64,000 nt of DNA, taken from the NCBI GenBank assembly GCA_000720845.1, contig JODU01000011.1, positions 124,001 through 188,000 on the forward strand. Reading direction: 5' to 3'. Shown here in pieces: positions 1-8,060 of the stretch; the first letter of the stretch is position 1; each line of letters begins with the position of its first letter. A program made the position numbers and the translations under genes. The notes beneath the pieces are model-generated. The model made no database searches. It was not told the DNA's origin and saw nothing but the letters and a program-made list of their open reading frames with translations. The stretch comes from Kitasatospora aureofaciens. GTDB taxonomy: Bacteria; Actinomycetota; Actinomycetes; Streptomycetales; Streptomycetaceae.

Positions 1-862
1 TCAGGCCCGCCGCGTCGAGCATCTCGCGGGCCAGGGCGAGGGTCAGCTCGACCACGTCGGAGGGGCCGCCGCCGGCCAGGACCTCGACCGACTCGCGGAC
101 CTCCAGGGCGTTGCCCGCGGTGAGACCGAGGGGGGTGGCCATGTCGGTGAGGAGCGCGACCGTCCTCACCCCGTGGTCGGTGCCGAGGCCGACCATCGTG
201 GACGCCAGTTCGCGGGCGTCCTCGATGGTCTTCATGAAGGCGCCGGAACCCACCTTCACGTCCAGGACCAGCGAGCCGGTGCCCTCGGCGATCTTCTTGG
301 ACATGATCGAGGAGGCGATCAGCGGGATCGCCTCGACCGTGCCGGTGACGTCGCGCAGCGCGTACAGCTTCTTGTCGGCGGGGGCGAGACCGTCGCCCGC
401 CGCGCAGATCACCGCGCCCGTGGTGTCCAGGACGTCCAGCATCTCCTCGTTGGAGAGGAGGGCGCGCCAGCCGGGGATCGACTCCAGCTTGTCCAGGGTG
501 CCGCCGGTGTGGCCGAGGCCGCGCCCGGAGAGCTGCGGGACGGCCGCGCCGCACGCCGCCACCAGGGGCGCGAGCGGCAGGGTGATCTTGTCGCCGACAC
601 CGCCCGTGGAGTGCTTGTCGGCGGTCGGGCGGGACAGGGACGAGAAGTCCATGCGCTCGCCCGAGGCGATCATCGCGGCCGTCCAGCGGGCGATCTCACC
701 GCGGTTCATGCCGTTGAGCAGGATCGCCATGGCGAGGGCCGACATCTGCTCGTCGGCGACCTCGCCGCGGGTGTACGCGTCGATGACCCAGTCGATCTGC
801 TCGTCGCCGAGTTCGCCGCGGTCCCGCTTGGTGCGGATGACGGAGATGACGTCCATGGCCAT
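1..862 (-). CDS. deoA: Thymidine phosphorylase (pyrimidine-nucleoside phosphorylase), 3' end cut off by window
   Basis: Catalyses reversible phosphorolysis of thymidine (and related pyrimidine nucleosides) to base plus deoxyribose-1-phosphate, a cytosolic salvage step. The first 287 residues are present; the rest lies left of position 1. The family signature DKHSTGGVGDK is at about residues 80-90, followed by the phosphate-binding region and the SSIMSKK segment. The start MAMDVISVIR at 862 is chosen because GGAAGA lies 8 bases upstream; the ATG at 856 would be too distant. It is the last gene of an apparent transporter-cdd-deoA operon, 29 bases after cdd, so imported nucleosides are deaminated and then cleaved. 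Identification is firm; substrate breadth is not shown. Confidence 0.95.
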   Translation of the reverse strand, partial: MAMDVISVIRTKRDRGELGDEQIDWVIDAYTRGEVADEQMSALAMAILLNGMNRGEIARWTAAMIASGERMDFSSLSRPTADKHSTGGVGDKITLPLAPLVAACGAAVPQLSGRGLGHTGGTLDKLESIPGWRALLSNEEMLDVLDTTGAVICAAGDGLAPADKKLYALRDVTGTVEAIPLIASSIMSKKIAEGTGSLVLDVKVGSGAFMKTIEDARELASTMVGLGTDHGVRTVALLTDMATPLGLTAGNALEVRESVEVLAGGGPSDVVELTLALAREMLDAAGL

Positions 863-891
863 GTATGGCTCTTCCTAACAGTGGTGCCGGA

Positions 892-1284
892 TTACTTCGT
901 AAGGTGGTCGGGGCCGAAGGCCTGCGGGAGCATCCGGGACAGCGGGAGGACGCCCTCCGGGGTCTCCAGCAGCAGCTCCCGGCCGCCGAACTCGTACAGC
1001 AGCTGCCGGCAGCGGCCGCAGGGGACGAGCACCTCGCCCTCGCCGTCGACGCACACGAAGTGCGTCAGCCGGCCCCCGCCGGTCAGCTGAAGCTGGGAGA
1101 CCAGACCGCACTCGGCGCACAGCCCGATGCCGTAGCTGGCGTTCTCCACGTTGCAGCCGGTGACGGTGCGGCCGTCGTCGACCAGCGCGGCGGCGCCCAC
1201 GGCGTACCCGGAGTAGGGGGCGTACGCCCGGGACATGGCGTCCCGGGCCGCCGTGCGCAGTTCCTCCCAGTCGGCGCCGGTCAC
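892..1284 (-). CDS. cdd: Cytidine deaminase
   Basis: Hydrolytic deamination of cytidine or deoxycytidine to uridine or deoxyuridine in the cytosol. The 130-residue length matches the small tetrameric class. Visible motifs are CNVENAS (about residues 44-50), CAE at 56-58 (zinc ligand Cys plus catalytic Glu) and PCGRC at 88-92 (two further zinc cysteines). The GTG start overlaps the stop of the upstream permease as GTGA, so translation is probably coupled. It sits between the nucleoside ABC permease and deoA, which fits feeding of deaminated nucleosides to the phosphorylase. Confidence 0.96.
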   Translation of the reverse strand: MTGADWEELRTAARDAMSRAYAPYSGYAVGAAALVDDGRTVTGCNVENASYGIGLCAECGLVSQLQLTGGGRLTHFVCVDGEGEVLVPCGRCRQLLYEFGGRELLLETPEGVLPLSRMLPQAFGPDHLTK

Positions 1285-2555
1285 TTGCCCTGGCCCTTGC
1301 GGTACTGCATGCCGTCCGCCTTGGGCATCCGCAGCCGTTGCGCGGACAGGGCGAGGACGACGAGGGTCACGACGTACGGCGTGGCGGAGACGACCTGGTT
1401 GGGGACCTCGTTGGTGCCGGCGTACCAGGCGAAGACCAGGGCGCCGATGACGAAGGTGATCGCGGCCTTGACGTACTTCTTGCGGACGGCCAGCCAGATG
1501 GCGCCGGCGACCAGGAGCAGCGCGCCGAGCAGCAGCAGCGCGTGCACGTTGGCGGAGCCGCCGCGCAGGTTGAGGCTGTCGGTGTAGCCGAAGAGACCGG
1601 CGCCGATGGCCAGGCCGCCCGGCATCCAGTTGCCGAAGATCATCGCCGCGAGGCCGATGTAGCCGCGGCCGCTGGTCTGGCCCTCCAGGTAGAAGGGGTT
1701 GGCCACGATGGACAGGAAGACACCGCCGAGTCCGGCCAGTCCGCCGGAGATGATCACGGCCAGGTACTTGTACTTGTAGACGTTCACGCCGAGGGACTCG
1801 GCGGCGATCGGGTTCTCGCCGCAGGAGCGCAGGCGCAGGCCGAACGGGGTGCGCCACAGGATCCACCAGGTGGCGGGGACCAGGGCGACCGCGATCAGGG
1901 TCAGCCAGGAGACGTTCGTGACCAGGCCGCCGAGCAGCCCCGCGATGTCCGAGACGAAGAACCAGTGCTGGTCGTTGAGGCTGTCCAGCCAGTCGGACAG
2001 GCCCGGGATCGAGAAGTGGCCGAGGGAGTCGACCGGCGGGGACTGCTTGGCCGAGCCGCCCTGGTGGCCCTCGAAGGCGAGCGGGGCGAGGTAGCGGGTG
2101 GCGCCCAGGGCGAGGATGTTGATGGCCACACCGGAGACGATGTGGTTGACGTTGAAGGTGATCGTGACGATGGCGTGCAGCAGGCCGCCGAGGCAGCCGC
2201 CGACGATGCCGACGAGGACGCCGGTCCACGGCCCCCACTGGAAGCCGGCCCAGGCACCGAACCAGGTGCCGAGGATCATCATGCCTTCGAGGCCGATGTT
2301 GACGACGCCCGCGCGCTCGGCCCACAGACCGCCGAGACCGGCGAGGCCGATCGGCACGGCGAGCTGGAGCGCGGTGGACATCTGGCTGACGTTGGTGATG
2401 CCGTTGGCGCCCGTGATCAGGCGGACGATCGAGGTCAGCGCCAGGGCACCGGCGATGACCAGGAGCAGCACGGGCCACGACATGCGGCGGCCGGTCGGTG
2501 GTGCGTGCTCCAGCGACGGCTGGTTGACGTCGGTCGCTGTGGTCGGAGCGGTCAT
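1281..2555 (-). CDS. Nucleoside-type ABC transporter permease (second permease)
   Basis: A 424-residue inner-membrane permease of the branched-chain amino acid/ribose BPD_transp_2 family. Roughly nine hydrophobic segments follow a polar N-terminus of about 30 residues. A GAGLFGYTDSL-like segment late in the protein and NPFYLEGQTSGRGYIGLAAMI-type text are characteristic of YufQ/NupQ-like nucleoside permeases. The start ATG at 2555 overlaps the stop of the first permease (ATGA), and its own stop overlaps cdd. The partner ATPase, the sister permease and the BmpA proteins upstream make nucleosides the likely substrate; that is family inference. Confidence 0.92.
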   Translation of the reverse strand: MTAPTTATDVNQPSLEHAPPTGRRMSWPVLLLVIAGALALTSIVRLITGANGITNVSQMSTALQLAVPIGLAGLGGLWAERAGVVNIGLEGMMILGTWFGAWAGFQWGPWTGVLVGIVGGCLGGLLHAIVTITFNVNHIVSGVAINILALGATRYLAPLAFEGHQGGSAKQSPPVDSLGHFSIPGLSDWLDSLNDQHWFFVSDIAGLLGGLVTNVSWLTLIAVALVPATWWILWRTPFGLRLRSCGENPIAAESLGVNVYKYKYLAVIISGGLAGLGGVFLSIVANPFYLEGQTSGRGYIGLAAMIFGNWMPGGLAIGAGLFGYTDSLNLRGGSANVHALLLLGALLLVAGAIWLAVRKKYVKAAITFVIGALVFAWYAGTNEVPNQVVSATPYVVTLVVLALSAQRLRMPKADGMQYRKGQGK

Positions 2556-3676
2556 CGGCCGGCCACCTCCTTCTTCGAGTTGTCGGTGGCGCCCAGGACG
2601 TGACCGGCGGCCAGCTCCGCGCCGACCCGGCGCTGCTGGCGGCGCAGGCCCCACTCGCGGACGGCCTCGTAGGAGACGACGACCGAGAGGACGATCAGGC
2701 CCTGCATGATGACCGCGATCTCCTTGTCGTAGCCGTGGAAGTCCAGCTCGGGCGAGGCCTTGTCGAGCCAGGCCCACAGCAGGGCGGCGAAGGCGATGCC
2801 GACCGGGCTGTTGCGGCCGAGCAGGGCGATGCCGATGCCGAGGAAGCCGATGCCGGTGGGGAAGTTGAGGCTGTAGGTGTGGGTGTCGCCGAGCAGGATC
2901 GGCAGACCCGCGAGACCGGCGAGGCCGCCGGAGATCAGCATCGCGGTGAGCACCATGCGCTTGGGGTCGACACCGCTGGCCGCGGCGGCGGACTCGGAGG
3001 CGCCGGAGGCGCGCAGGTCGAAGCCGAAGCGGGTGCGGTTGAGGACGACCCAGTAGCCGATGCCGAGCAGCACGGCGAGGATGACCAGGCCGTAGACCTC
3101 GCCGGCCGCGCCCATGTCGATGCCGGGGATCCAGCCGGACTCGTGCATCTCGCCGGTGGTGTTGTTGTTGCCGATCTTGACGCCGAAGACGTCCGGCAGC
3201 CACAGGTAGCCGATGACGGAGGTGGCGATGGCGTTGAGCATGATCGTCGCGACGACCTCGCTGACGCCCCGGGTCACCTTGAGGACACCGGCGATGCCGG
3301 ACCAGAAGGCGCCGGTGAGGACGGCGGTCAGGAGCAGCAGCGGGACCTGGAGGCCGGCCGGCAGGCTGGCGTGGGCGCCGACGATCGCGGCCATCATGGC
3401 GGCGAGCTGGTACTGGCCGTCGACGCCGATGTTGAACAGGTTCATCCGGAAGCCGATGGCCACCGCGAGGGCCGCGATGTAGTACATCGAGGCCTGGTTG
3501 ACGATCAGGACCTGGATGTCGGAGAACCCGGCCTGCTCGAACATGAGGGCGAACGGTTCGACCGGGTTCTTGCCCGAGGCGATCAGGACGATCGCGCTGA
3601 GCACGAAGGCCACGGCGAGCGCGATGACCGGTCCGGCCACCGCGAGGAGCACGCGCTCCTTGTCGAACTTCTTCAT
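2552..3676 (-). CDS. Nucleoside-type ABC transporter permease (first permease)
   Basis: A 374-residue polytopic membrane protein of the same family as its downstream neighbour and related to YufP/NupP permeases. It begins with a basic MKKFDKERVL stretch, then about eight to ten hydrophobic helices and a cytoplasmic tail. Its ATG overlaps the stop of the ATPase by one base (TGATG), and its stop overlaps the next permease (ATGA). The two permeases would form the heterodimeric channel energised by the upstream ATPase. Function is inferred from family and operon context. Confidence 0.92.
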   Translation of the reverse strand: MKKFDKERVLLAVAGPVIALAVAFVLSAIVLIASGKNPVEPFALMFEQAGFSDIQVLIVNQASMYYIAALAVAIGFRMNLFNIGVDGQYQLAAMMAAIVGAHASLPAGLQVPLLLLTAVLTGAFWSGIAGVLKVTRGVSEVVATIMLNAIATSVIGYLWLPDVFGVKIGNNNTTGEMHESGWIPGIDMGAAGEVYGLVILAVLLGIGYWVVLNRTRFGFDLRASGASESAAAASGVDPKRMVLTAMLISGGLAGLAGLPILLGDTHTYSLNFPTGIGFLGIGIALLGRNSPVGIAFAALLWAWLDKASPELDFHGYDKEIAVIMQGLIVLSVVVSYEAVREWGLRRQQRRVGAELAAGHVLGATDNSKKEVAGR

Positions 3677-5289
3677 CAGCGGGCCTCGTCTTCCGGAGAC
3701 TCGGGGGACGCGGGGGACGCAGGGGGCGCTGCGGACGTGGCGGAGCCGGTCGCGTCGGCCGGGGTCCCGGGGCTCTCTTCGTCTTCCAGGTGTCCGGAGG
3801 CCGCGCCGGTCATCGCCGAGCCGAGCGCCTCGGGGGTGATGGTGGCCGGGTCGGCGTCCGCGACCAGCTTGCCGTCGTAGATCACGCGGAGGGTGTCGGA
3901 CAGGCCGATCAGTTCGTCCAGGTCGGCGGAGATCAGCAGCACGGCCAATCCCTCGCGGCGGGCCTCGCGGATGTGGTCCCAGATCGCGGCCTGTGCGCCG
4001 ACGTCCACGCCGCGGGTGGGGTGGGCGGCGATCAGGAAGCGCGGCTTGTGGCTCATCTCGCGGCCGACGATCAGCTTCTGCTGGTTGCCGCCGGACAGCG
4101 AGGCCGCGGTGACGTCGATGCCGGGGGTGCGGACGTCGTACGTCTCGACGATGCGGCGGGTGTCCTGCTGGGCGCCCTTGAGGTCCAGCCAGACGCCCTT
4201 GCTGTTGGGCTTCTCGGTGACGTGGCCGAGGATGCGGTTCTCCCAGAGGGGGGCCTCCAGGAGCAGTCCGTGCCGGTGGCGGTCCTCGGGGATGTAGCCG
4301 ACGCCCTGCTCGCGCCGCTTGCGGGTGGGCAGCGAGGTGATGTCCTGGTCGAGGAAGCGGATGGTGCCGGAGTCCGCGTGGCGCAGGCCGATGAGCGCGT
4401 CGACCAGCTCGGTCTGGCCGTTTCCCTCCACGCCGGCGATGCCCAGCACCTCACCGGCGTGGATGGTGAAGGAGATGTCGTCCAGCAGGGCCTTGCCGCC
4501 GGGGGCCGCGAGGCGCAGCGTGTCGACGGTGAGGACCGGACGGTCGGTGACCGTGGACTCCGCCGTCTCCGGGGTGGGCAGTTCGCTGCCGACCATCAGC
4601 TCGGCGAGCTGGCGGGGCGTGGTCTCGGCGGGGACGGCCGTGCCGACCGTGGTGCCGCGGCGGATGACGGTGATCTCGTCGGCGACCGAGAGCACCTCGC
4701 CCAGCTTGTGGGAGATGAAGATGACGGACAGGCCCTCGGCCTTCAGCTCGCGCAGGTTGTCGAAGAGGGCGTCCACCTCCTGCGGCACCAGGACGGCCGT
4801 GGGCTCGTCGAGGATCAGCGTGCGGGCGCCTCGGTAGAGGACCTTGAGGATCTCCACGCGCTGGCGGGCGGCGACGCCCAGTTCCTCGACGAGGACGTCG
4901 GGGCGCACCCCGAGGCCGTACCGCTCGGAGATCTCCTTGATCTTCCGGCGGGCCCTGGCGCCGATGCCGTACAGCTTCTCGCTGCCGAGGACCACGTTCT
5001 CCAGGACGGTGAGGTTGTCGGCGAGCATGAAGTGCTGGTGGACCATGCCGATGCCGCGCACGATGGCGTCGGCGGGCGAGGAGAAGGTCACCTTCTCGCC
5101 GTCGACCGCGATGGTGCCCTCGTCCGGCTTCTGCATGCCGTAGAGGATCTTCATCAGCGTGGACTTGCCCGCGCCGTTCTCGCCCACGAGGGCGTGGACG
5201 GTGCCCTTGCGGACGGTGAGGTGGATGTCGTGGTTGGCCACGACTCCGGGGAAACGCTTGGTGATCCCGGCGAGTTCGACGGCGGTCAC
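3676..5289 (-). CDS. Sugar/nucleoside-type ABC transporter ATPase with two ABC domains
   Basis: A 537-residue tandem ABC ATPase of the RbsA/YufO class. The first half has a canonical Walker A GENGAGKST (residues 36-44) and LILDEPTAV Walker B. The second half has the degenerate GVEGNGQTE P-loop lacking lysine, plus LSGGNQQK and PTRGVD, as usual for this class. An acidic and proline-rich tail follows. The coordinates use the GTG at 5289, which has no ribosome-binding site. An open frame continues 16 codons upstream to an ATC at 5337 that has AGGAG 8 bases ahead of it, with no ATG/GTG/TTG between. The true start may therefore be that AUC. Its promoter carries one of the three shared palindromes. 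Confidence 0.94.
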   Translation of the reverse strand: MTAVELAGITKRFPGVVANHDIHLTVRKGTVHALVGENGAGKSTLMKILYGMQKPDEGTIAVDGEKVTFSSPADAIVRGIGMVHQHFMLADNLTVLENVVLGSEKLYGIGARARRKIKEISERYGLGVRPDVLVEELGVAARQRVEILKVLYRGARTLILDEPTAVLVPQEVDALFDNLRELKAEGLSVIFISHKLGEVLSVADEITVIRRGTTVGTAVPAETTPRQLAELMVGSELPTPETAESTVTDRPVLTVDTLRLAAPGGKALLDDISFTIHAGEVLGIAGVEGNGQTELVDALIGLRHADSGTIRFLDQDITSLPTRKRREQGVGYIPEDRHRHGLLLEAPLWENRILGHVTEKPNSKGVWLDLKGAQQDTRRIVETYDVRTPGIDVTAASLSGGNQQKLIVGREMSHKPRFLIAAHPTRGVDVGAQAAIWDHIREARREGLAVLLISADLDELIGLSDTLRVIYDGKLVADADPATITPEALGSAMTGAASGHLEDEESPGTPADATGSATSAAPPASPASPESPEDEAR

Positions 5290-5365
5290 CGAATCGTTGA
5301 CCGCCGCTCCGGCCGGAGGGCTGCTGGACGCGTTGATGGCGCACTCTCCTGGGGACGGGGGCCGT

Positions 5366-5377
5366 CTACGCGCGTAG
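5366..5377. promoter_or_regulatory. 12-bp palindromic operator in front of the ABC transporter operon
   Basis: CTACGCGCGTAG is a perfect palindrome just upstream of the ATPase. The same core recurs as TTAACGCGCGTAGA before both bmp genes. The shared placement suggests one regulator for transporter and binding proteins. No regulator gene lies nearby and none is identified. Confidence 0.6.
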
Positions 5378-5418
5378 CGCCCCTACGGCATCTAAAAGCG
5401 GCGGCACATCGACGCAAC

Positions 5419-5462
5419 GGGGTACGGGGAGGGCGACTTCGAGGACGCTCTCCCCGTACCCC
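5419..5462 (-). terminator. Hairpin terminator after the first bmp gene
   Basis: Thirteen-base perfect inverted arms (GGGGTACGGGGAG at 5419-5431 and its complement at 5450-5462) flank an 18-base loop, about 65 bases beyond the stop of the bmp gene at 5526. It separates the binding-protein transcript from the ABC operon, which has its own operator-bearing leader. Confidence 0.7.
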
Positions 5463-5525
5463 GCCGTGCGGCCGGGCCGGCGCGGTTACACGCTGTTCGA
5501 GGTGTTGCTGGTGCTACTCAGCCGT

Positions 5526-6572
5526 TCAGCTGCTCTTGACCTTGATCTCGCCGCTGATGATCTTCTCCTTGGCCGACTTGATGGCTGCCTGGAGCTCGGC
5601 GTCGTCCGCGAACTTCGGGTTGGAGTCCGAGAGACCGACCTCGCCGGACTTCAGATCGCCCCGAACGATACCGGTCTCCGGCTTACCGCCCTCGACCGAC
5701 TTCGCAAGGCTGTACACCGCCTTGGCGACGTCCTTGGTGGCCGACGTCAGGATGGAGTCCTTGTACTTGGCGAGGGCTTCCTGCTTGTACTGGTCGGAGT
5801 CGACGCCGATCGCCCAGACCTTGTTGGCGGCGGCGGCCTCGATCACGCCCTGACCGGAGAGACCGGCCGCCGCGTACACCACGTCGGCCTTCTTCTCGAT
5901 CTGGCCCTCGGCGGCGGTCTTGCCCTTGTCGGGGCTGGAGAAGCCGCCCTCCTCCGCGGTCTGCGTGAGGTACTGCGAGACGACCTTGATCTTCGGGTCG
6001 GTGTCCTTGACGCCCTGCTCGTAGCCGGCCTGGAACTTGTGGATCAGCGGGACGTCCACACCGCCCACGAAGCCGACCGTGTTGGTCTTGGTGCTCTTGG
6101 CGGCGGCGACACCGGCCAGGTAGGACGCCTCCTGCTCGTTGAAGACCAGGTCCGCGACGTTCTTCGCCTCGATCGTGGCGTCGTCGACGATGCCGAAGGT
6201 GGTGTCCGGGTACTTCTCGGCGACGTTCTTCATCGCGGAGGCGTACGCGTAGCCGATGCCGACGACGGGGTTGTAGCCCTGCTTCGCCAGCGAGGACAGC
6301 CGCTGCTCCTTGTCGGCGTCGGTCTCGCCGTCGGTGGGCTCGACGTCGGCCGTCTCGTAGCCGAACTCCTTCTTGGCCTGCTCCAGACCGGCGTACGCGG
6401 CGTCGTTGAAGGACTGGTCGCCCTTGCCGCCGACGTCGTACGCGATGGCGAGGCCCTTGTCCCCCTTGGACTCCGAACCGGAGTCGGTCGAGGTACCACC
6501 GCAGGCGGCGAGGGCGAGGGCCAGGGAGGCGGTCGCTGCGCCTGCGACCGTGATCCGGGAAATCCGGCGCAT
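5526..6572 (-). CDS. BmpA/PnrA-type nucleoside-binding lipoprotein (copy 1)
   Basis: A 348-residue extracytoplasmic solute-binding lipoprotein of the Bmp family, which captures nucleosides for ABC import. MRRISRIT is followed by a hydrophobic stretch and the lipobox LAAC at about residues 21-24. The mature domain has AYDVGGKGDQSFND and the GFVGGVDVPLIHKF segment typical of Bmp/Med proteins. Downstream lies a terminator and then the ABC operon; upstream lies its own promoter with the shared palindrome half. It is strongly similar along its length to the neighbouring bmp copy 2, indicating tandem duplication. The ligand (purine or pyrimidine nucleoside) cannot be read from sequence. Confidence 0.94.
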   Translation of the reverse strand: MRRISRITVAGAATASLALALAACGGTSTDSGSESKGDKGLAIAYDVGGKGDQSFNDAAYAGLEQAKKEFGYETADVEPTDGETDADKEQRLSSLAKQGYNPVVGIGYAYASAMKNVAEKYPDTTFGIVDDATIEAKNVADLVFNEQEASYLAGVAAAKSTKTNTVGFVGGVDVPLIHKFQAGYEQGVKDTDPKIKVVSQYLTQTAEEGGFSSPDKGKTAAEGQIEKKADVVYAAAGLSGQGVIEAAAANKVWAIGVDSDQYKQEALAKYKDSILTSATKDVAKAVYSLAKSVEGGKPETGIVRGDLKSGEVGLSDSNPKFADDAELQAAIKSAKEKIISGEIKVKSS

Positions 6573-6636
6573 GTCTGGTGCTCCTGTCGTACAAGCGCCG
6601 GGGACGGTTCGGCTGCGGCGCTGGCTTCGCCGCAGA

Positions 6637-6650
6637 TTAACGCGCGTAGA
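6637..6650 (-). promoter_or_regulatory. Shared operator motif upstream of bmp copy 1
   Basis: TTAACGCGCGTAGA lies about 65 bases upstream of the start at 6572. It matches the motif before bmp copy 2 and the palindrome before the ABC ATPase. The core CGCGCG with a TAG arm is invariant across the three sites. Confidence 0.6.
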
Positions 6651-6786
6651 CCTGCCTGAAAACCCCTTCTGTCCACCTTGTTATCCGCCCGTGAGCAAGG
6701 CGAAGCGTACGGGGGTACGGGGCTCGCCGGGCGCGAACGGGGGGTGGCGGAGGGTGACGTCGGCCGCGGAGACCGCGGGACGCGGA

Positions 6787-6818
6787 AGCGGACGGGCACC
6801 CGGGGGTGTCCGTCCGCT
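6787..6818 (-). terminator. Hairpin terminator after bmp copy 2
   Basis: Arms at 6787-6801 and 6804-6818 form a 15-base stem with one G-U pair, 28 bases beyond the bmp copy 2 stop. It implies that each bmp gene is mainly its own transcript. Confidence 0.65.
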
Positions 6819-6845
6819 CCGTGAGGGTGTGCGGAGGGGGCGCGG

Positions 6846-7889
6846 CTACTCCGTCGCGACCTTGATGGAGCCGTCGACGATGCCCGCCTTGGCCTTGTCC
6901 ACGGCCTCCTTGGCACCCGGGATCCCGGCGAACTTCGGGTTGCTGTCGGACAGGCCCACGCCGTCGGACTTCAGGTCGAAGGTGTGGGTGCCGGTGAGCG
7001 GCTTGTCGTCCTCGACGGACTTGGCCAGGGCGAAGACCGCGCCGTTGATGTCCTTGAGGGCGGAGGTCAGGATGGAGTCCTTGTAGGCCGCGAGGGCCTC
7101 CTGCTTGTACTGGTCCGAGTCGACGCCGACCGCCCAGATCTTCGCCTTCGCGGCGGCCTCGATCACGCCCTGCCCGGAGAGACCGGCCGCCGCGTACACC
7201 ACGTCGGCCTTCTTCTCGATCTGGCCCTCGGCGGCGGCCTTGCCCTTGTCGGGGCTGGAGAAGCCGCCCTCCTCCGCGGTCTGCGTGAGGTACTGCGAGA
7301 GCACCTTGACCTTGGGGTCGGTGTCCTTGACGCCCTGCTCGAACCCGGCCTCGAACTTGTGGATCAGCGGGACGTCCACACCGCCCACGAAGCCGACGGT
7401 CTTGGACTTGGTGGCCTTGGCCGCCGCGACGCCGGCCAGGTAGGAGGCCTCGTTCTCGGCGAAGACGAGGGAGGCGACGTTCTTGCCCTCGACCACCGAG
7501 TCGACGATGCCGAAGGTGGTGTCCGGGTACTTGGCGGCGACGGCCTTCATCGCCGGGCCGTAGGCGAAGCCGACGCCGATCACCGGGTTGTAGCCCTGCT
7601 TGGCCAGGGAGGTCAGGCGCTGTTCCTTGTCGGCGTCCGTCTCGCCGTCGGTGGGCTCGATGTCGGCGGTCTTGTAGCCGAACTCCTTCTGGGCCCGCTG
7701 CAGACCGGCGTACGCGGCGTCGTTGAAGGACTGGTCGCCCTTGCCGCCGACGTCGTAGGCGATGGCGAGGCCCTTGTCGTCACCGCCGTCGTCGCCGCTC
7801 TCCCCGCTGGTGCCACCGCAGGCCGTGGCGGCGAGTGCGAGCGACGCGACCCCCACCGCGACGCTGGTCAGTCTCGATATCCGACGCAT
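6846..7889 (-). CDS. BmpA/PnrA-type nucleoside-binding lipoprotein (copy 2)
   Basis: A 347-residue paralogue of the downstream bmp gene. Both share the MRRIS leader, a lipobox (ATAC here), the AYDVGGKGDQSFNDAAYAG block and the C-terminal GLSDSNPKF motif. The ATG at 7889 is preferred over an in-frame extension of 35 codons because GGGGAA lies at proper spacing and the signal peptide begins exactly there. It is first in the nucleoside uptake region, with its own promoter (operator at 7943-7956) and terminator. Two binding proteins feeding one permease complex would broaden substrate range or level of capture (inference). Confidence 0.94.
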   Translation of the reverse strand: MRRISRLTSVAVGVASLALAATACGGTSGESGDDGGDDKGLAIAYDVGGKGDQSFNDAAYAGLQRAQKEFGYKTADIEPTDGETDADKEQRLTSLAKQGYNPVIGVGFAYGPAMKAVAAKYPDTTFGIVDSVVEGKNVASLVFAENEASYLAGVAAAKATKSKTVGFVGGVDVPLIHKFEAGFEQGVKDTDPKVKVLSQYLTQTAEEGGFSSPDKGKAAAEGQIEKKADVVYAAAGLSGQGVIEAAAKAKIWAVGVDSDQYKQEALAAYKDSILTSALKDINGAVFALAKSVEDDKPLTGTHTFDLKSDGVGLSDSNPKFAGIPGAKEAVDKAKAGIVDGSIKVATE

Positions 7890-7942
7890 CTGAAGTTCCC
7901 CATTCTCCAAAGCCCCGCAGCGGGCGCTCGGTTCGGCGCACA

Positions 7943-7956
7943 TTAACGCGCGTAGA
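7943..7956 (-). promoter_or_regulatory. Shared operator motif upstream of bmp copy 2
   Basis: TTAACGCGCGTAGA, identical over 14 bases to the site at 6637-6650, lies 53 bases upstream of the bmp copy 2 start. Conservation in otherwise divergent leader sequence argues for a protein-binding site. Confidence 0.6.
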
Positions 7957-8060
7957 ACCTCCTGGGAACGGGGTTCCGCAGGGCCGTTACCCATTCGTGC
8001 CGCTGGCCGGTTACCGCCCTGTTAACGACCGGATCGAAGGGGGACTTACCACCGCACGGC

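Noticed and set aside
1338..2603. Long plus-strand frame (421 codons) over the permease genes
   Set aside because: Opposite-strand shadow of two well-recognised permeases; its product is low-complexity Glu/Asp/Gly/Arg text.
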